A DNA stretch of 64,000 bases from positions 2,422,632 through 2,486,631 of the forward strand of contig NW_024037047.1 of assembly GCF_015706575.1 (NCBI RefSeq). Direction: 5' to 3'. Both the position numbers and the translations under genes were made by a program. A model generated the notes under the pieces. It was given only the letters and a program-made list of their open reading frames with translations, made no database searches and was not told the DNA's origin. Below are positions 10,010-21,845 of this stretch, piece by piece; the stretch's first letter is position 1, and each line of letters begins with the position of its first letter. Source of the DNA: Patiria miniata (lineage: Eukaryota > Echinodermata > Asteroidea > Valvatida > Asterinidae).

Positions 10010-10356
10010 ATTTTCAGAAAATTTTCAGACAGTCCTGCCTCAAAATGCATTCATCCTCAATCCTTCAAAATCCTCCTCATCCAAAAATGTTCAAATGAAG
10101 GGTACCCAGCCCCCCAATCCTTCAAAATCGTCAGACAGTCCTGCCTCAAAATACCATTCAGCCTCAATCCTCCAAAATCCTTTTCTGAAAAAATACCATT
10201 CAGCCTCAATCCTCCAAAATCCTTTTCAGAAAAAATACCATTCAGCCTCAATCCTCAAAAATCCTTATTTAAAAAAAATACCATTCAGCCTCAATCCTCC
10301 AAAATCCTCCAAAACCACAAAGAGGATTTTGGAGGATTGAGGAGGGTTAGGGTTAA
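10010..10356. mobile_element. Family Z element copy 2
   Basis: Has the same opening as copy 1 (TTTTCAGACAGTCCTGCCTC), tandem CATTCAGCCTCAATCCTCC units, the inverted unit GAGGATTTTGGAGGATTGAG, then GGGTTAGGG and TTAA (10353-10356). The left edge is not sharply defined. Confidence 0.65.
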
Positions 10357-10597
10357 TGTGACCTAACTTGACACCTGATGACCTCATCATTTGGCCGCAG
10401 GTGCGGGTGATGGTTTATGTGTACACAGTGTGAAGTCGATCTCATTACTGTTGGAAATAGCCTAATACAACCTGGAGACAAAATATACCTTTAATGTGAC
10501 GTAGCTTGACACCTGAAAAGGAGAAAGAAAACAATTCTGAAGGAAAACAAGAGCTGTTTCTGAAAGTTTTCTGAGCCAGCTAATAACTTTGGTTTTA

Positions 10598-10978
10598 GGC
10601 CACAAAAAAAAAGTCTCCGGTTTCTGGTATGGAGCTTGCCCCAAAAGTGGTGCGGCGACGCGGTTTTTTTTTTTTTTTTACCTGTTTTTTTTTTTTTTTT
10701 TGGCTTCAAATGTCGGCTAATGACTGCAAATGGTGCCCGACTAAACTTAGTGCAAATATATGGGAGTCCAGAGAGGCCACATAAAGCTTATTCTCGATCA
10801 TAACCCCATCTAAAAACACGTTAAAATTGTGCAGCAGCAGGATTCCAGTCAAACCAGTGAGTTTGGCGGTTTTGAGACATCATCTTGTATTGAAAAAAAA
10901 CCTTTTTCATTTTGCCGACGCGCATGGCTACGGTGACGCGCGCGCATACCAGAAACCGGAGACCATTTTTTTTTGGCC
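10598..10978. mobile_element. Family T relative with 34-bp inverted repeats
   Basis: GGCC, an A-tract and GTCTCCGGTTTCTGGTATG (10613-10631) are inverted as CATACCAGAAACCGGAGAC (10945-10963), a T-tract and GGCC. The ends have the same design as family T (GGCC, A-tract, GGTCTCNGG) but the interior differs. No coding capacity. Confidence 0.8.
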
Positions 10979-11351
10979 TTGGTCAAATGACAGGCTAAAT
11001 GCACAATTTTATCACTATTTTCTCCCCTGTCGCAGAAATATTATCTTTAAAATATTAATTTACTGAAGATACATGTATATACATTTTGTGTTTGAATTTA
11101 AATATAAATGTCACTTATAAATTGTTATTTATTGCTCTAACTTGCTCTCATACTATGCCAAAAAACCTAAACATGTCTTCGACACTTGACTAAACATGTA
11201 AAAAAAGTGGGTAAAAATGGTTTAAACTATGAGCACCATTTTTACTAGTGTATTCATCTCCTCTGTAATACATGTAGAATTCCAATATCTGAACCTTCCT
11301 GGTCCCCCCCCCCCCCTTCACCTTACTACCCGCTTATGCCATCCAGTTTTC

Positions 11352-11814
11352 TAATTGGATACTTTTGAGATATTGGTGGCAGCAAACACGTCAGTCCTTT
11401 TCAGTTGTTTGCATCTAAGGCCAAGTTCGCGCAAGGACTATAGTTGACCAATGGTTAACTAACGTTTGCCCGAACTCTGTCTAGTCACCGGTGGTTGACT
11501 ACGCTAGTCGACTATTTGGAACCAGCCTACTGGGGCTGGTTGCTTCGCTGGTAACCAATAGCCACGCGCATTCATAACACTAGCAGAGAACCAGGATCCA
11601 GAAGTTTTGCGATGACATTTTGACCAGCGTTTGACTAGAGACGTTCGCATGTTGCTATCAGTACGCAGGCGTAAGGTACGTCACAAATCAATCACTAGTC
11701 GACTTATGGTCCTTGCCTGAACTTTGCCTAAAGTGCACATGCTCAATATGAAGCCATCAAAGGAAAAAGGACCTGGGTGTTTGCTGCCACCAATGTCTCC
11801 TACGTCTCCAATTA
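11352..11814. mobile_element. Single inverted-repeat element (TAATTGG ends)
   Basis: TAATTGGATAC and ATTGGTGGCAGCAAACAC on the left are inverted on the right by GTGTTTGCTGCCACCAAT and CTCCAATTA. A second matched pair lies inside (GCAAGGACTATAGTTGAC and the inverse of GTCGACTTATGGTCCTTGC). Total paired sequence is roughly 100 bp. No protein is encoded. Confidence 0.75.
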
Positions 11815-12101
11815 TGACTTATTTATTGCGTTTATGTAGGAAATTAACAATTTTCCATCTGGTTAAATGTTGAGGGTACTTTTCTCTGTAGGGATGATTT
11901 TCCCACAAATCAGGCATGCAACTTTTCCTCGGATCAGTTGATTTCCTCTTTTGTTTTCCTTTTTTCCCCCTTCATTTTCCAAGTGTGCTGTTCAAAATAG
12001 AAAAACATCCACAAAGTCTTGGAAAGATTTCAATTTCCCTTTCTTTTTTGGGTGACTTCACCAGTCGCATTCCTGACAAATAAAGATGAGGCAACATTTA
12101 G

Positions 12102-12818
12102 TCTGGTTCCCAGACCAAAAGATTCCGACTATTCCTGATGAATCTTAGGTCCGGTAGCCTCCTGTAATACAATGTATTACATTTTACGTCACGTGACTAA
12201 AACGGGAGGAATTCCTCCTTTTTCTTAAAATTTCTGAAGTTTGCCGAAGTCGTTTCGTCGACAATCGGATAGCGCCCGAGTATTTCCGAGTATATAATAT
12301 AGGTTTAATTAACTGCTAATTGCTTATTAATTTGATTTTAAATGAGTTGATAATTAATATTCATTGTTTTCTTTTAGAAAACTTGAAATTCAACGACGAT
12401 TTTGTGCATCAAATATACTCGGATCGTACGGGCGAACTTTTTTGCTGTGTCGTGTACAATTTTGAATTTGACGACCGTTACCGAGATTTTCCAAAACTCG
12501 GTGTTCATTCGGCTCCGCCTGCTAACAGTGCTACTTGGTTCCCTAATTTTGAAGATTCCAGATCAACGTTACTCAATGTTATCTTACAAAAACATCAAAC
12601 TGTATTATCATAACTGTATGATATTACGAAGCAAGTGATTTATTTAAAGATTTGATCAGAACATTAAAAGCTACAAGTGATAAAGCGAAATCGGAAACGA
12701 AGCCGCGCTTTGAAAAAGGGCCATTAATGTCGTCATGTTTATTTTTAGCCACGGAGGCTGCCTGACCTACAATTTAAGACGTGAGCGTCGGGAATAATTG
12801 TCAGGTCTGGGAACCAGA
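12102..12818. mobile_element. Single inverted-repeat element (AGTCTGGTTCCCAGACC ends)
   Basis: AGTCTGGTTCCCAGACC at the left is inverted as GGTCTGGGAACCAGACT at the right. A weaker match runs about 70 bp inward to GTAGCCTCC / GGAGGCTGCC. Inside, CGCCCGAGTATTTCCGAGTA and its inverse near 12412 form another pair. The 97-codon open frame at 12320-12613 lies wholly inside and shows no known domain. Confidence 0.65.
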
Positions 12819-14224
12819 CTCGGCAACATTCTCATTAAGAGGCAAGCCTCTCGCAGTGGGTAATTTATCAGGAAAAGCACAAATATTAAAAGAGATAAAT
12901 AGATGTTTCAAAACTATTTTTTTTCTAAGTAACATCAGGGTTTTTGTTCCATGTTTGGTATAAATAAGATGTGTTTTTGGAACATTTTGTAATTTGCAGT
13001 TTAACTTGATTCAATATTTCCATACTTACAGAATGAAGATATACAGTGGAACATATATTTCTTGTAAACAAACAGAATGCATTAAGTAAAAGTACGGTGA
13101 GTATTGAAGAGATTTATTATTAAATTGTATTTTTCACCTCACTTTTTCTTGATTTTACTGTTCAAAGTAATAAATTGAACTTTTTATCAGATTGTTTTAA
13201 TCCATTGTCTCTAAGTCATTTTCAATTAATACTGTGTATTTGTTTGTTTGATAATTTTTTTAAAGAATAAAGATGGGACTCTCCGTTTAATTTTGTAAAC
13301 GTTTAGCAAATCTATTCTGCACCATTTAAACGTTTAAATGTTTAGCCACTTCACAAAGGCTGCCACCTGCACCAGTTTATGTTTGCATTCGAGCATGTTA
13401 GTATACATGAATATACATGTAGGTGCACAAAAAGCAAAGTGCATCATCGACCCTGATCTACATAAAATGATCGTTCATAATGGACTGTCCTTTTGCTTTG
13501 GAAATAAAATGGGTTTAACCAGTTGGCGCTGGGATTATTTTGACAAAAACGGACCTCATGCCAGGCGGGTTGATTCCATCACGGTCGGGCAGCACACTCA
13601 TATTTCCGCCTAGCCTCGCTCGCTGCTGGCCGGTTGCTGATGGATATTTCCGGCCTTCGAGTCGTTTCCTGCGTGTTTGTCCGTCATCCGTTCCAAATAC
13701 CGCAAAACCGTTGCGGTAATATGTATGCGCCGCATCCGGCGTGAACTGGTTAAAGACATCCTTTATTTAGGTAAACATATCAATGTCGCTTCAATTAGGT
13801 GGGTTTCGTTTGAACGTTTTGGAAAATGTAAATGTGTAAATGTCACATCCTTGGTTAAACCTTACACAAGTTTCTGTTCGACAAGTTGCAGCACACCTCA
13901 TACCCACATGCACTTTCTTGTTTGGCATTTATGCATCACATCATGATCAAAACTTCCATGAATGTCATCATCATTCTATCATCTTTCCATTTCTTTTGAA
14001 TATAGTATGAACAGTTCTTTGATTCAAGAGTTCAATCAGTTTATTTGTTTATGCATGATGTTTCTGTTGGACTTTACCGTTTGCACCAATCATCACCACT
14101 TTTTGCTGGTCCCAGAGAGCCAGCCTAGTTTCCACTTTGTACCTATCTCACTGACTGACTGACTGACTGACTCCCCGATTGACTGTCACTTGGTTGTAGA
14201 CTGGTCTTGATGATCTGGCCCTCT
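12819..14224. other. AT-rich spacer with a GC-richer patch, no gene seen
   Basis: 12819-13470 is AT-rich with no recognised repeat. 13500-13770 is richer in GC and CpG (for example CGCCTAGCCTCGCTCGCTGCTG) and repeat-free, so it could be regulatory. 14130-14215 is a CTGACTGA simple tract and CACTTGG motif related to the repeat at 22330. Confidence 0.45.
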
Positions 14225-14618
14225 GGCTAGGATGCAACCTCAATCCTGCAAAATCCTCCACTTGCCACCAAGAAAAAAATTGGATTCAGCCTCAATCCTC
14301 CACATCCGTTTTTTCTTGAATTTAGTCTGTGGAGGGTGACCACTGTCTCAATCCTCCAAAATCCTCTGCCAATTACTGCTATGGTTTGAGGAAGAGCGAA
14401 TGGCGTTTAGAAGCAGTGCGGATGAAATACGAGAAAAACACAGGGCTGATTTATGCATGGCTGAACATAACCAATGCAGGTGTATATGGCCTACTGGCTT
14501 GACGTAATGCATCCTCCACAAAAAAAAGCGATACATCTTTGCCATTTAATCCTCAATCCTCTAAAATTATCCAAAACCGGAAGGATGATTTTGGAGGATT
14601 CAGGAGGGTTAGGGTTAA
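14225..14618. mobile_element. Family Z element copy 3
   Basis: CCTCAATCCTCCAAAATCCTC units in direct and inverted orientation, closed by GGAGGGTTAGGG and TTAA (14615-14618). This TTAA is shared with the family X element that follows. Confidence 0.6.
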
Positions 14619-15107
14619 AGGGAATATACAACATTTGCAAACATCGAAAAATAAAACTACCAAGTTTTTACGAAATACCTTACTAGGATGTTGGTTAATG
14701 ACAGTCTCAAGCATCTTGTAAAATTATGGCACCTGGTGTGAAGTCATTTTCAAGAAAATGGTATTTTTGTATACATTTCCAACGGTGGTCGCCCGACCAG
14801 CGTTGGAAAAACCTAACTATTTTTCAACTACTGCTCCAAATTGACCATTTTTTTTTCAGTCCAAATTTTGTTTGCTATTGGTTACATGTTCATGAACGGG
14901 TGCAGGCCAGCTAGACTGGTTCCATTGCCTTACAAGTTTCCATCATCTATAAATTGATCCATTTTATCTTTTGTGGAGTCAGGGAACCAGACTACTTGAA
15001 CATATTTGTTTTTCTTTGTTTTTCCAACCTTTTTGAACACAAAACTTTCGAACACAAAACTTAAAATAGTTCATTTCTGAAAATTACAGGAAAAACCAAT
15101 GATGTAC
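14615..15107 (+). mobile_element. Family X element copy 1 (subfamily X1)
   Basis: Starts TTAA|AGGGAATATACAACATTTGC and continues through TTTGGTAGTT-type and GGCACCTGGTGTGAAGTCA blocks. The palindromic core lies at 14777-14808 (two mismatches), followed by AGTCAGGGAACCAGACTAC. The right end lacks its last bases and abuts copy 2 tail to tail. Confidence 0.85.
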
Positions 15108-15617
15108 GTACATCATTTGCTTTTGCTGTAATTTTCAGAAATGGATGGAATTGGGGGGTTGGAAATATATAGCAAATATAGTTACACTGACTTTTTTGAG
15201 GTTTTGGGTTCGAAAATGCTATAAAACCAAGAAAAACGATCAATTTCTTGTAGTCTGGTTCCCTGACTCCATATAAGAAGAAACACAGCAGTTAACATAC
15301 ATTGGGGAATTGTAAGGTCAGGGAACCAGTCTAGCTGGCTCGTACCCATTCATAGGTTTGTAATCGATTGCAAACAAGTGCGATGGTCAATTGGGGCCAG
15401 TATTTGAAAAAAAGCCAGTTGTTTCCAACGTTGATCGGCCGATCAGCGTTGGAAATTGATACAAAAATACCACTTTTCTTGAAAATGACAGTATACCAGG
15501 TGCCATGATTTTACAGGATGCTTTACACTGTCATTCACTAATAGTCCAGCAAGGTATTTCAAAATGATTTGGTAGTTTTATTTTTTGATGTTTGCAAATG
15601 ATGTACATTCCCTTTAA
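15108..15617 (-). mobile_element. Family X element copy 2 (subfamily X2), tail to tail with copy 1
   Basis: Reverse orientation; it ends TACATTCCCT|TTAA (15614-15617). The palindromic core lies at 15423-15454. It is closer in sequence to the copy at 42574 than to its neighbour, so the pair is not a simple inverted duplication. The junction, AATGATGTACGTACATCATT, is a perfect 20-bp palindrome (15098-15117). Confidence 0.85.
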
Positions 15618-15839
15618 TATAGCTGACAAGCTCCTGCATGAGCATCCCTCAGCTTGGAAGGGGTGGACATGCTATTGATGAGTGCTGAAAGATCTGAGGG
15701 CATCACTATATTGTTTGGTGTCTCCTGTCGATCCCAGTAATATGCTGAGGGAGGTCGTTCCAATCATTGCTGGTCTGATAGAAGAATGAGTGTCGGAGTC
15801 CTTTGATATTGGTGAAGGGGATCTAGTGCAGGTACATGT

Positions 15840-16085
15840 ACATGTAGTTGGGCTTTGAGCGTCTGGTTGTTATTTTCTGCCTGCCTGATGGTTATTGGGG
15901 AAGAAAGCCTGGGAGTGCTATCGTATAGGTTTACCCTGTAATGGGTTAAATCGGCTCATTGTGTACCACCAGATGCAGAAAAGACTTTAACCGAATAGCC
16001 ATTCTGAACCAAATGTGTAGGATTTAATGCACTAGCTCTGGGAACAGCTTTGCTATTTGAGACTTGCCTTGTTTTTCAAAATAAA
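15840..16085 (+). repeat. Interspersed repeat S copy 1
   Basis: GTGCTATCGTATAGGTTTAC, GTAATGGGTTAAATC and AGCCATTCTGAACCAA blocks recur in order at 25985-26310 and 39510-39665. The 26-kb copy ends in GTGCGCTATATAAGACTT followed by TATTATTAAT, a SINE-like tail. Confidence 0.55.
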
Positions 16086-16829
16086 GTACATGTACAAATG
16101 TATATAGTTATTTTTTTTTTCAAAGCAAGCGACGTTTGTTTTCTAGCTCAGACATTGAGAATCGAACCAGTCCGGTGTTACCAAACGTAATTGACCGTTC
16201 AATAAAATGACGCCACTCAAAAATATGCTAGGACAGCGCAAAAAACGCCCCCAAACCAGAACGGTTTAACCGACGCAGTGACACCTAAAACCGCATTGGG
16301 CTGTAGGGGACGAGGTTGATTTACAAAAACGGAAATATTGGCGTACTGGTCTCGTGTTTACCGACCCGCTTTTCCTGCTTGACAACCAGAGTGGCCCCGA
16401 ACCATGGACATAGCAACTGATGGGAGAACTTATATTGTTTTTGTGTAATATTACACAAATGTATGTGAATGAGATTCGGTGGGGTTTTTGTACATACGGC
16501 TGTTTTATGAACAGTCCGATGAATCATGTACGTCATGGGGAGGTTATCCTTTCCCTTTGTGTATATAATATTCACTTTTCATATCTTTTAAGGATTTAGA
16601 AACATTTACATTAAATTGGGTTGTTTGTTTGTTTGTTTTTTGGTAGAGTCTGATGACGCTTTTTCGGCATTTTTCTTTTCTGCATTGTTACAGAGTAAAA
16701 TATAAAAAAGGCATGCGTCAGAACAATCTTTTTTCTTTTTTTTTCAAAACTAAAACTTACATTTGCTCATTCATCAAAAGCAGCTGTGGCCATTATTGGA
16801 ATGTGCAACCATAAAAATGTCTACTCGTC
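16086..16829. other. Spacer, no gene seen
   Basis: Includes a short TTTG tract near 16621 and T-rich runs. No repeat family from this window was recognised. Confidence 0.4.
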
Positions 16830-18284
16830 ACATTATCCTTTATTTGACAACGGCCGTCTGTTATTGCCATTATTCTTCTCGTAAGCGGGGAGGTACGGGG
16901 CTGGACCGGGCCGCTCCAGCGTCCCTCCCCGGGGCATCGCGTCCTTTCTTCCCGCCCTACTTTCAACAAAACACGGCAGATGTGTGTAGTCGCGGCGTCG
17001 CCTGGAGATCAGGAGTCAACGAGGGCCTTTAGAAGACATTGTTTGCGCTTAGAGATGGATACACCATCTCTGTGTGGGTGGCATTGTTTAAATTTCAAAA
17101 TAACGAAAATGGCAAAGGTCCAGCGAAAAAAAGGGCTCGAAATCCGATGTCTATACACTACACTCGCTTATCGGTTTTATTTTGCAACAACAAACCTTGA
17201 TATCCTTAAAATGGAGTCTTATGACCTACATGTATATACATGTACCTAAGATAGTAAATGTATCAGTTTTGTCGGTTGAGTTTGACGAATTTTTGTATGA
17301 TTGAAAGAAATTGTTTGTATTTATAACATTCATCTCAAACCATGATTTATAATTTAGCTATTTCGACGCTTGCAGTTATAAAAAAAAATCAAAGTTTGCC
17401 AAAAAATAAACATGTTTTCCACTTTCTTAGTAAAATATGAATATTCATGAGCTTACACACTAGCCCCATCTCCATGTGCGCCCTCTCTATTAATTACCAT
17501 TTAGCGGGGCTGCCTATTATTCGCTAATTAGCTGGGCCTCGCACTATAATTGGGTCCTGGTAAACAAACACGGGATGTGTTGTATAGCGCCACCTGGCGT
17601 ATAAAGCCGACCATAAAAATTATCCCAATGGCAGTAATGACTCGATACGTAAATACATGTATAGCACATCGACACTGTTTACTGCAAACAGAAGAATTAC
17701 TATCTCGCTTGACACGAATTAGCTGTAATTATAGATTCGGTGATTCTTTGATGGGTTAATTATAAGCCTACGTGACAACTTCTTCCCCAGGATGATTCGG
17801 TTGTGTGCAGAGTTAACACGGGAGATACGATTTTGACTGGCTATCTTTTGGCGCTGTAGGGCGCCCTGAAGGGCTTCTCTGATTGTGCGGTAAACATGGC
17901 GTAAAAAAAGGCTAACGGGCATCATTATAACGTCGTTTAAACTCCCAGTGTACGTACTGCAGAATCGGTCTCACAGAAGTTGTCCTTGTTTCCAAAAACT
18001 ATGGGTTCAATTAAAAATTTAAAAAAATCTCCAAACAAATGAAAGATGGTTTTTGCCCTCGTTTGGGGTGACTTGCTGTCCCTGTTGGGACACGATTCGA
18101 TGGGATCGGACCGGCAGCCGGTTCTGCCAAACCAGATCTACCGTGGGAATTTCCTTGGGTTTACTGCAAGAAAATAAATAACGGCGGTTGTGGGAGGTTC
18201 CTTTAAGAAGGATCCTTATTCTCGTTCCCTCTTGAGATTCTGTCTTTGTGTGATTTGTTTGGAGCAGTTTTCCAAGGCCATGTT
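16830..18284. other. Repeat-poor region with GC-richer islands, candidate regulatory DNA
   Basis: 16865-17060 is clearly richer in GC and CpG than its surroundings. 17485-17560 carries clustered homeodomain-type TAAT sites (TATTAATTACC, GCTAATTAGC). A CTCF-like core, AGGTGGCGC, lies at 17587-17595 on the minus strand. 18050-18180 is another GC-richer patch. None of the open frames has a recognisable domain. Confidence 0.35.
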
Positions 18285-19460
18285 GATTCTAGAGGAGCAG
18301 TCTGGTGTCATCTTTGTAAGCATTACCATCTGACTTACTGACGATGACACACTGGTAAACATTTAATGACATTCGCATTGCGTCATGGATATGGATCATG
18401 CAGGCAATGCAGCTTATGCACAAACCTATCGGGCAGTGAACCAGTCAAGCTATACAATATTTTGTTCTTCAGAATTTTCCAAAATTAACTGATCATCTAG
18501 GCCCTATTCACCTATAACAAGAAACAATGTTTAAACAAGTGTTTTAGTAATCTTAAGAAAATCAATAAGATAAACTTGAAATTTGTTTCTAGGCTCCAGT
18601 CATCAGGCCCAGAAGAACGATTTTCAGGCATGATAATTTTGTTTCAACTAACCATATGAAATGTAAGATGGCGGATATTGGGTATGCTGAATTAATTTAG
18701 TAAGCTGTAAAGTTTAAACTTCGTTCACGATTTAATCTGATATTAAAACAATTAATACATTTACATTTATTTCCCCATTAATTATAATGTTCTTCTCAGC
18801 CTTTTGGCATAACATCACCATGCATGTGTGGACAGTGGTTTTAAGACATTGATAATGACAAATGTGGGTTTTTTAATCAAATTACGAAGGGTCAGAGAAG
18901 AGCCGACGGCTGTTTATTTGAGAGGCTTTTCCGTTAGATCGTGACAGCTTCAGGAAGTTCCTATATTGTGTACGTTGATACTGTTTGAAGTGTTGGGTCA
19001 AGCCGAGTGTTACGGTACAGGGGAATTCAGCAAAATGGATGGATGATATGTGTGATACATTGTTAGTGGATAAATTTTATGTTCGTATTCTGAAAAATTG
19101 CAAAGTGAGGTCGAGCAGGGTAAAGCAATGTTTGGTTTTTGCAATTTTTGGGGGTTCAATATTATTTGCAAACATACATTCTGTGCCAAGTTGTCCGATC
19201 CTTTCAGTCAAAATCATTGAAGTGACTGGTTTCAGCAGTTACGAGCTCCCACCCTACATAAAGCAGGATTGACTGGCTGTGACTGTTTGTAATTTGATAC
19301 AGCTATGTTTATGTCTGTTGACTGAATTTGATTAGTCACAGTGCTTGCTTGAATGATCTGACTGTTGGTGACTAGCCTGTGTAAATGGCATGGCAGGGGA
19401 AGTGGATTGATTTTTTGACTGTTTGTGACGTTCAGATATCAGGAGGGTTAATGTTGAAGT
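18285..19460 (+). repeat. Diverged S-type and CAGT-type repeat fragments, otherwise unremarkable
   Basis: GTCTGGTGTCATCTTTG (18301) recurs at 38769, and AACCTATCGGGCAGT near 18423 resembles repeat S. 19260-19450 contains loose GACTG/GTGACT repeats. An open frame of 95 codons at 18985-19272 ends just before this, without known similarity. Confidence 0.35.
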
Positions 19461-19609
19461 CTTTTACGGGCGTCTATTTTCATTTTATTTTTTACTCAGC
19501 TGATTTCCTTTTGTTTTTTGGGTACATGTGCGTCTCGGTTAATTGCCATTTATAATTTAAAACGACGGATTGTAAATCTTGTTCGTGTCTTTCAAGTTGC
19601 ATGCGAGAA

Positions 19610-20860
19610 AAATGTCAAAAGGAGGGGACTCGAACCCACGACCTTGAGCCCCTGCGTAGTAGAGCAGAACATTATCAAGGCAAGGCAACACAGTGCGGTA
19701 GAGATCAGTGGGTACAGATCAGAGCAAAACAGGGCAGACATTGGCGGTGGCAAGTTTGCGCAGGTGGGACTCGAACCCACAACATCCTGCCTATTAGAGC
19801 GGAGCAGAGATCAAGGCAAGGCAGCACAGTGCGGTACAGATCAGAGTAAAACAGACCAAACATGGCAGACTTTGGCGGTGGCAAGTTTGCGCAGGTGGGA
19901 CTCGAGCCCACGACATCCTCAGCCTACTAGAGCGGAGCAGATCAAGGCAAGGCAGAACAATGCGGTACAGATCAGAGCAAAACAGACAAAACATGGCAGA
20001 CATCCACGGTCACGAGCTTATTCGGGTAGGACCCGAACCCACATCCTCCTGCCTACTAGAGCAGAACAGATCAAGTCAAGGCAGCACAGTGCAGTGCATA
20101 TCACAGCAAAACAAAGCAAAATACGATAGACATAGGCAGTCGCAAGCTTGCATGGGTATGGTGGGACTCGAACCCACGACCTCCTGCCTACTAGAGCAAA
20201 GCATCGAGGCAAGGCATCGGAGTGCAGTGTAGATCAGAGCCAAGCAGAACAAAGAAAGGGCAAAAAATGGCAGCTAGAAGCTTACGCGGTTGGGACTCGA
20301 ACCCACGACCTCCTGCCTACTAACACAGAGCAGATTAAGGCAAGGCAGCATTATAGTAAAACGGAGCAAAACACTGCAGAAATTGGCAGTCACAAGCTTG
20401 CTCGGGTCGGACTCGAACCCACGACCTCCTGCCTGCTAGAGCACAGCAGATCGAGGCAAGGAAGGACATTGCGGTGCAGATCAAAGCAAAAAATAGCAAA
20501 ATACGGCATAAACTGGTGGTGGCAAGCTTGCTGGGACGGGACTCGAACCTACGACCTCCTGGCTTCTAGAGCAGAGCAGATCAAGGCAAGGCAGCGCAGT
20601 GCGGTACAGATCAGAGCAAAAGAGAGCGAAACACGGCAGAAATTGGCAGTCTGAAACTTGTACGGGTGGGACTTGAACCCACGACCTCTTGCCTACTAAT
20701 AGAGCAGAGCAGATCAAGGCAAGGCAGCACAACACAGTGCAGTGCAGATCAGAGCCGACATCGGCAGTCGCAAGCTTGCACGGGTGAGACTCGAATCCCC
20801 GACCTCCTGCTTTCTAAAGCAGAGATCAAGGCAAAGAAAGGCAACATAGTTCGGTGTTAG
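19610..20860 (-). repeat. Tandem array of about ten tRNA 3'-half-like units
   Basis: On the minus strand each unit holds GGAGGTCGTGGGTTCGAGTC, a T arm with a full Pol III B box, preceded by a CTCTAGTAGGCA anticodon-arm-like segment. Units start near 19625, 19764, 19894, 20025, 20160, 20289, 20404, 20538, 20665 and 20783, a spacing of about 115-142 bp. The spacers share AGATCAAGGCAAGGCAGCAC. No A box or complete cloverleaf is seen. Long plus-strand open frames (up to 203 codons, with GTRTHDLLPTRAEQ-type repeats) are translations of the array. Confidence 0.85.
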
Positions 20861-20869
20861 CAATTTAAC

Positions 20870-21559
20870 ACTAGAAGTGTGTGCAGTGTGCAGAGCTACT
20901 TCTTCACGGCACAGTAGCGTCTAGAGATGTGCAGCCTCCAGACCACCATTCCCCCGCAGACTTCGCTGTCAACCTTCCGTTTACCAAATTTAATTGCAAA
21001 ATTGTGGTTGGACTGGTACGGCACTAGACATCTGTGCGATATTATCCATGCCCTCCCTTTGGCAGTGTTAACAGACACCCGATACCTCGGCGCAGGAAAC
21101 TCACTATCTCGCCCCAAGATTTCTGATCCAATTTTTGTTTTTGAGTGCGCGGAAAGATAATTTCATTTGTGATTATGCATGTGGAATTATTACTCATTGC
21201 TGGGAAATTAATCAAACTGTTCATTCGTTTTGTTTTCCTTTTTATATACATTTGTTTGCTAGTCAAAGGCATTTTATTTAAAATTATTGTATTGAACACA
21301 AGTATAAGATGCGGTAAAGGGCATGAGAATAAAGACATTAAAATGGCAATCTTTTTGTTTTAAATCAGATTAAGTAATTAAACTACAAACCATTTGCCGT
21401 CACTTGTCCATTGAAATGGCAGTATTTGTGATGCTATATTGAATTAAGAAAAATTACGAAATGTAATCAGTCCAATGCATAGGACATTGTACTGTCGGTA
21501 CAATGTTTGTTTTTTTCGATTACAGTGAAGCAACATTTCTGTAGCATGTATTTGGGGAG
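20870..21559. other. Spacer, no gene seen
   Basis: 20890-21130 is of moderate GC. The rest is AT-rich. No repeat family or domain was recognised. Confidence 0.4.
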
Positions 21560-21845
21560 TCCAGTTAGTTGGTGAAGTGGTTCTTTCCTCGCCTTCCACC
21601 TCTATGGCCCAGGTTCGATGCCTGCCTTGGTCCACATGTGGATTTGGGTTTTCAGTCCCTACCTGATTCCGTGGGTTTTCCCCAGAAAATATTCTTCTGG
21701 GGGTTTTCCTCCCACCTCTACAACGAATTTCTTCATTGTCTTCTCTCTACAGATGTCTTCATGCTTGCGAGCTACAGTGCCTATGGCGCTTTTAAGGAAT
21801 TCTTGGTTTCGTAACCATACATTACTACTAATAATAATCAACGAA
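21560..21845 (+). mobile_element. tRNA-derived SINE, family C
   Basis: A-box-like TAGTTGGTGAAGTGG (21567) and the B box GGTTCGATGCC (21612) lie at tRNA spacing, with CGCCTTCCACCTCTATGGCC between. The body includes GTGGGTTTTCCCC and GGTTTTCCTCCCACCTCT. The tail ends in TACTACTAATAATAATC. A weaker relative lies at 37495-37840. Confidence 0.75.

Noticed and set aside
12320..12613. 97-codon frame inside the 12102-12818 element as a transposon protein
   Set aside because: No recognisable transposase or DNA-binding motif, and AT-rich composition like the flanks.
19518..20654. Plus-strand open frames of 203 and 168 codons with GTRTHDLLPTRAEQ repeats
   Set aside because: They are translations of the tRNA-like tandem array; the VGLEPTTSCLL-type strings come from reading tRNA T arms.
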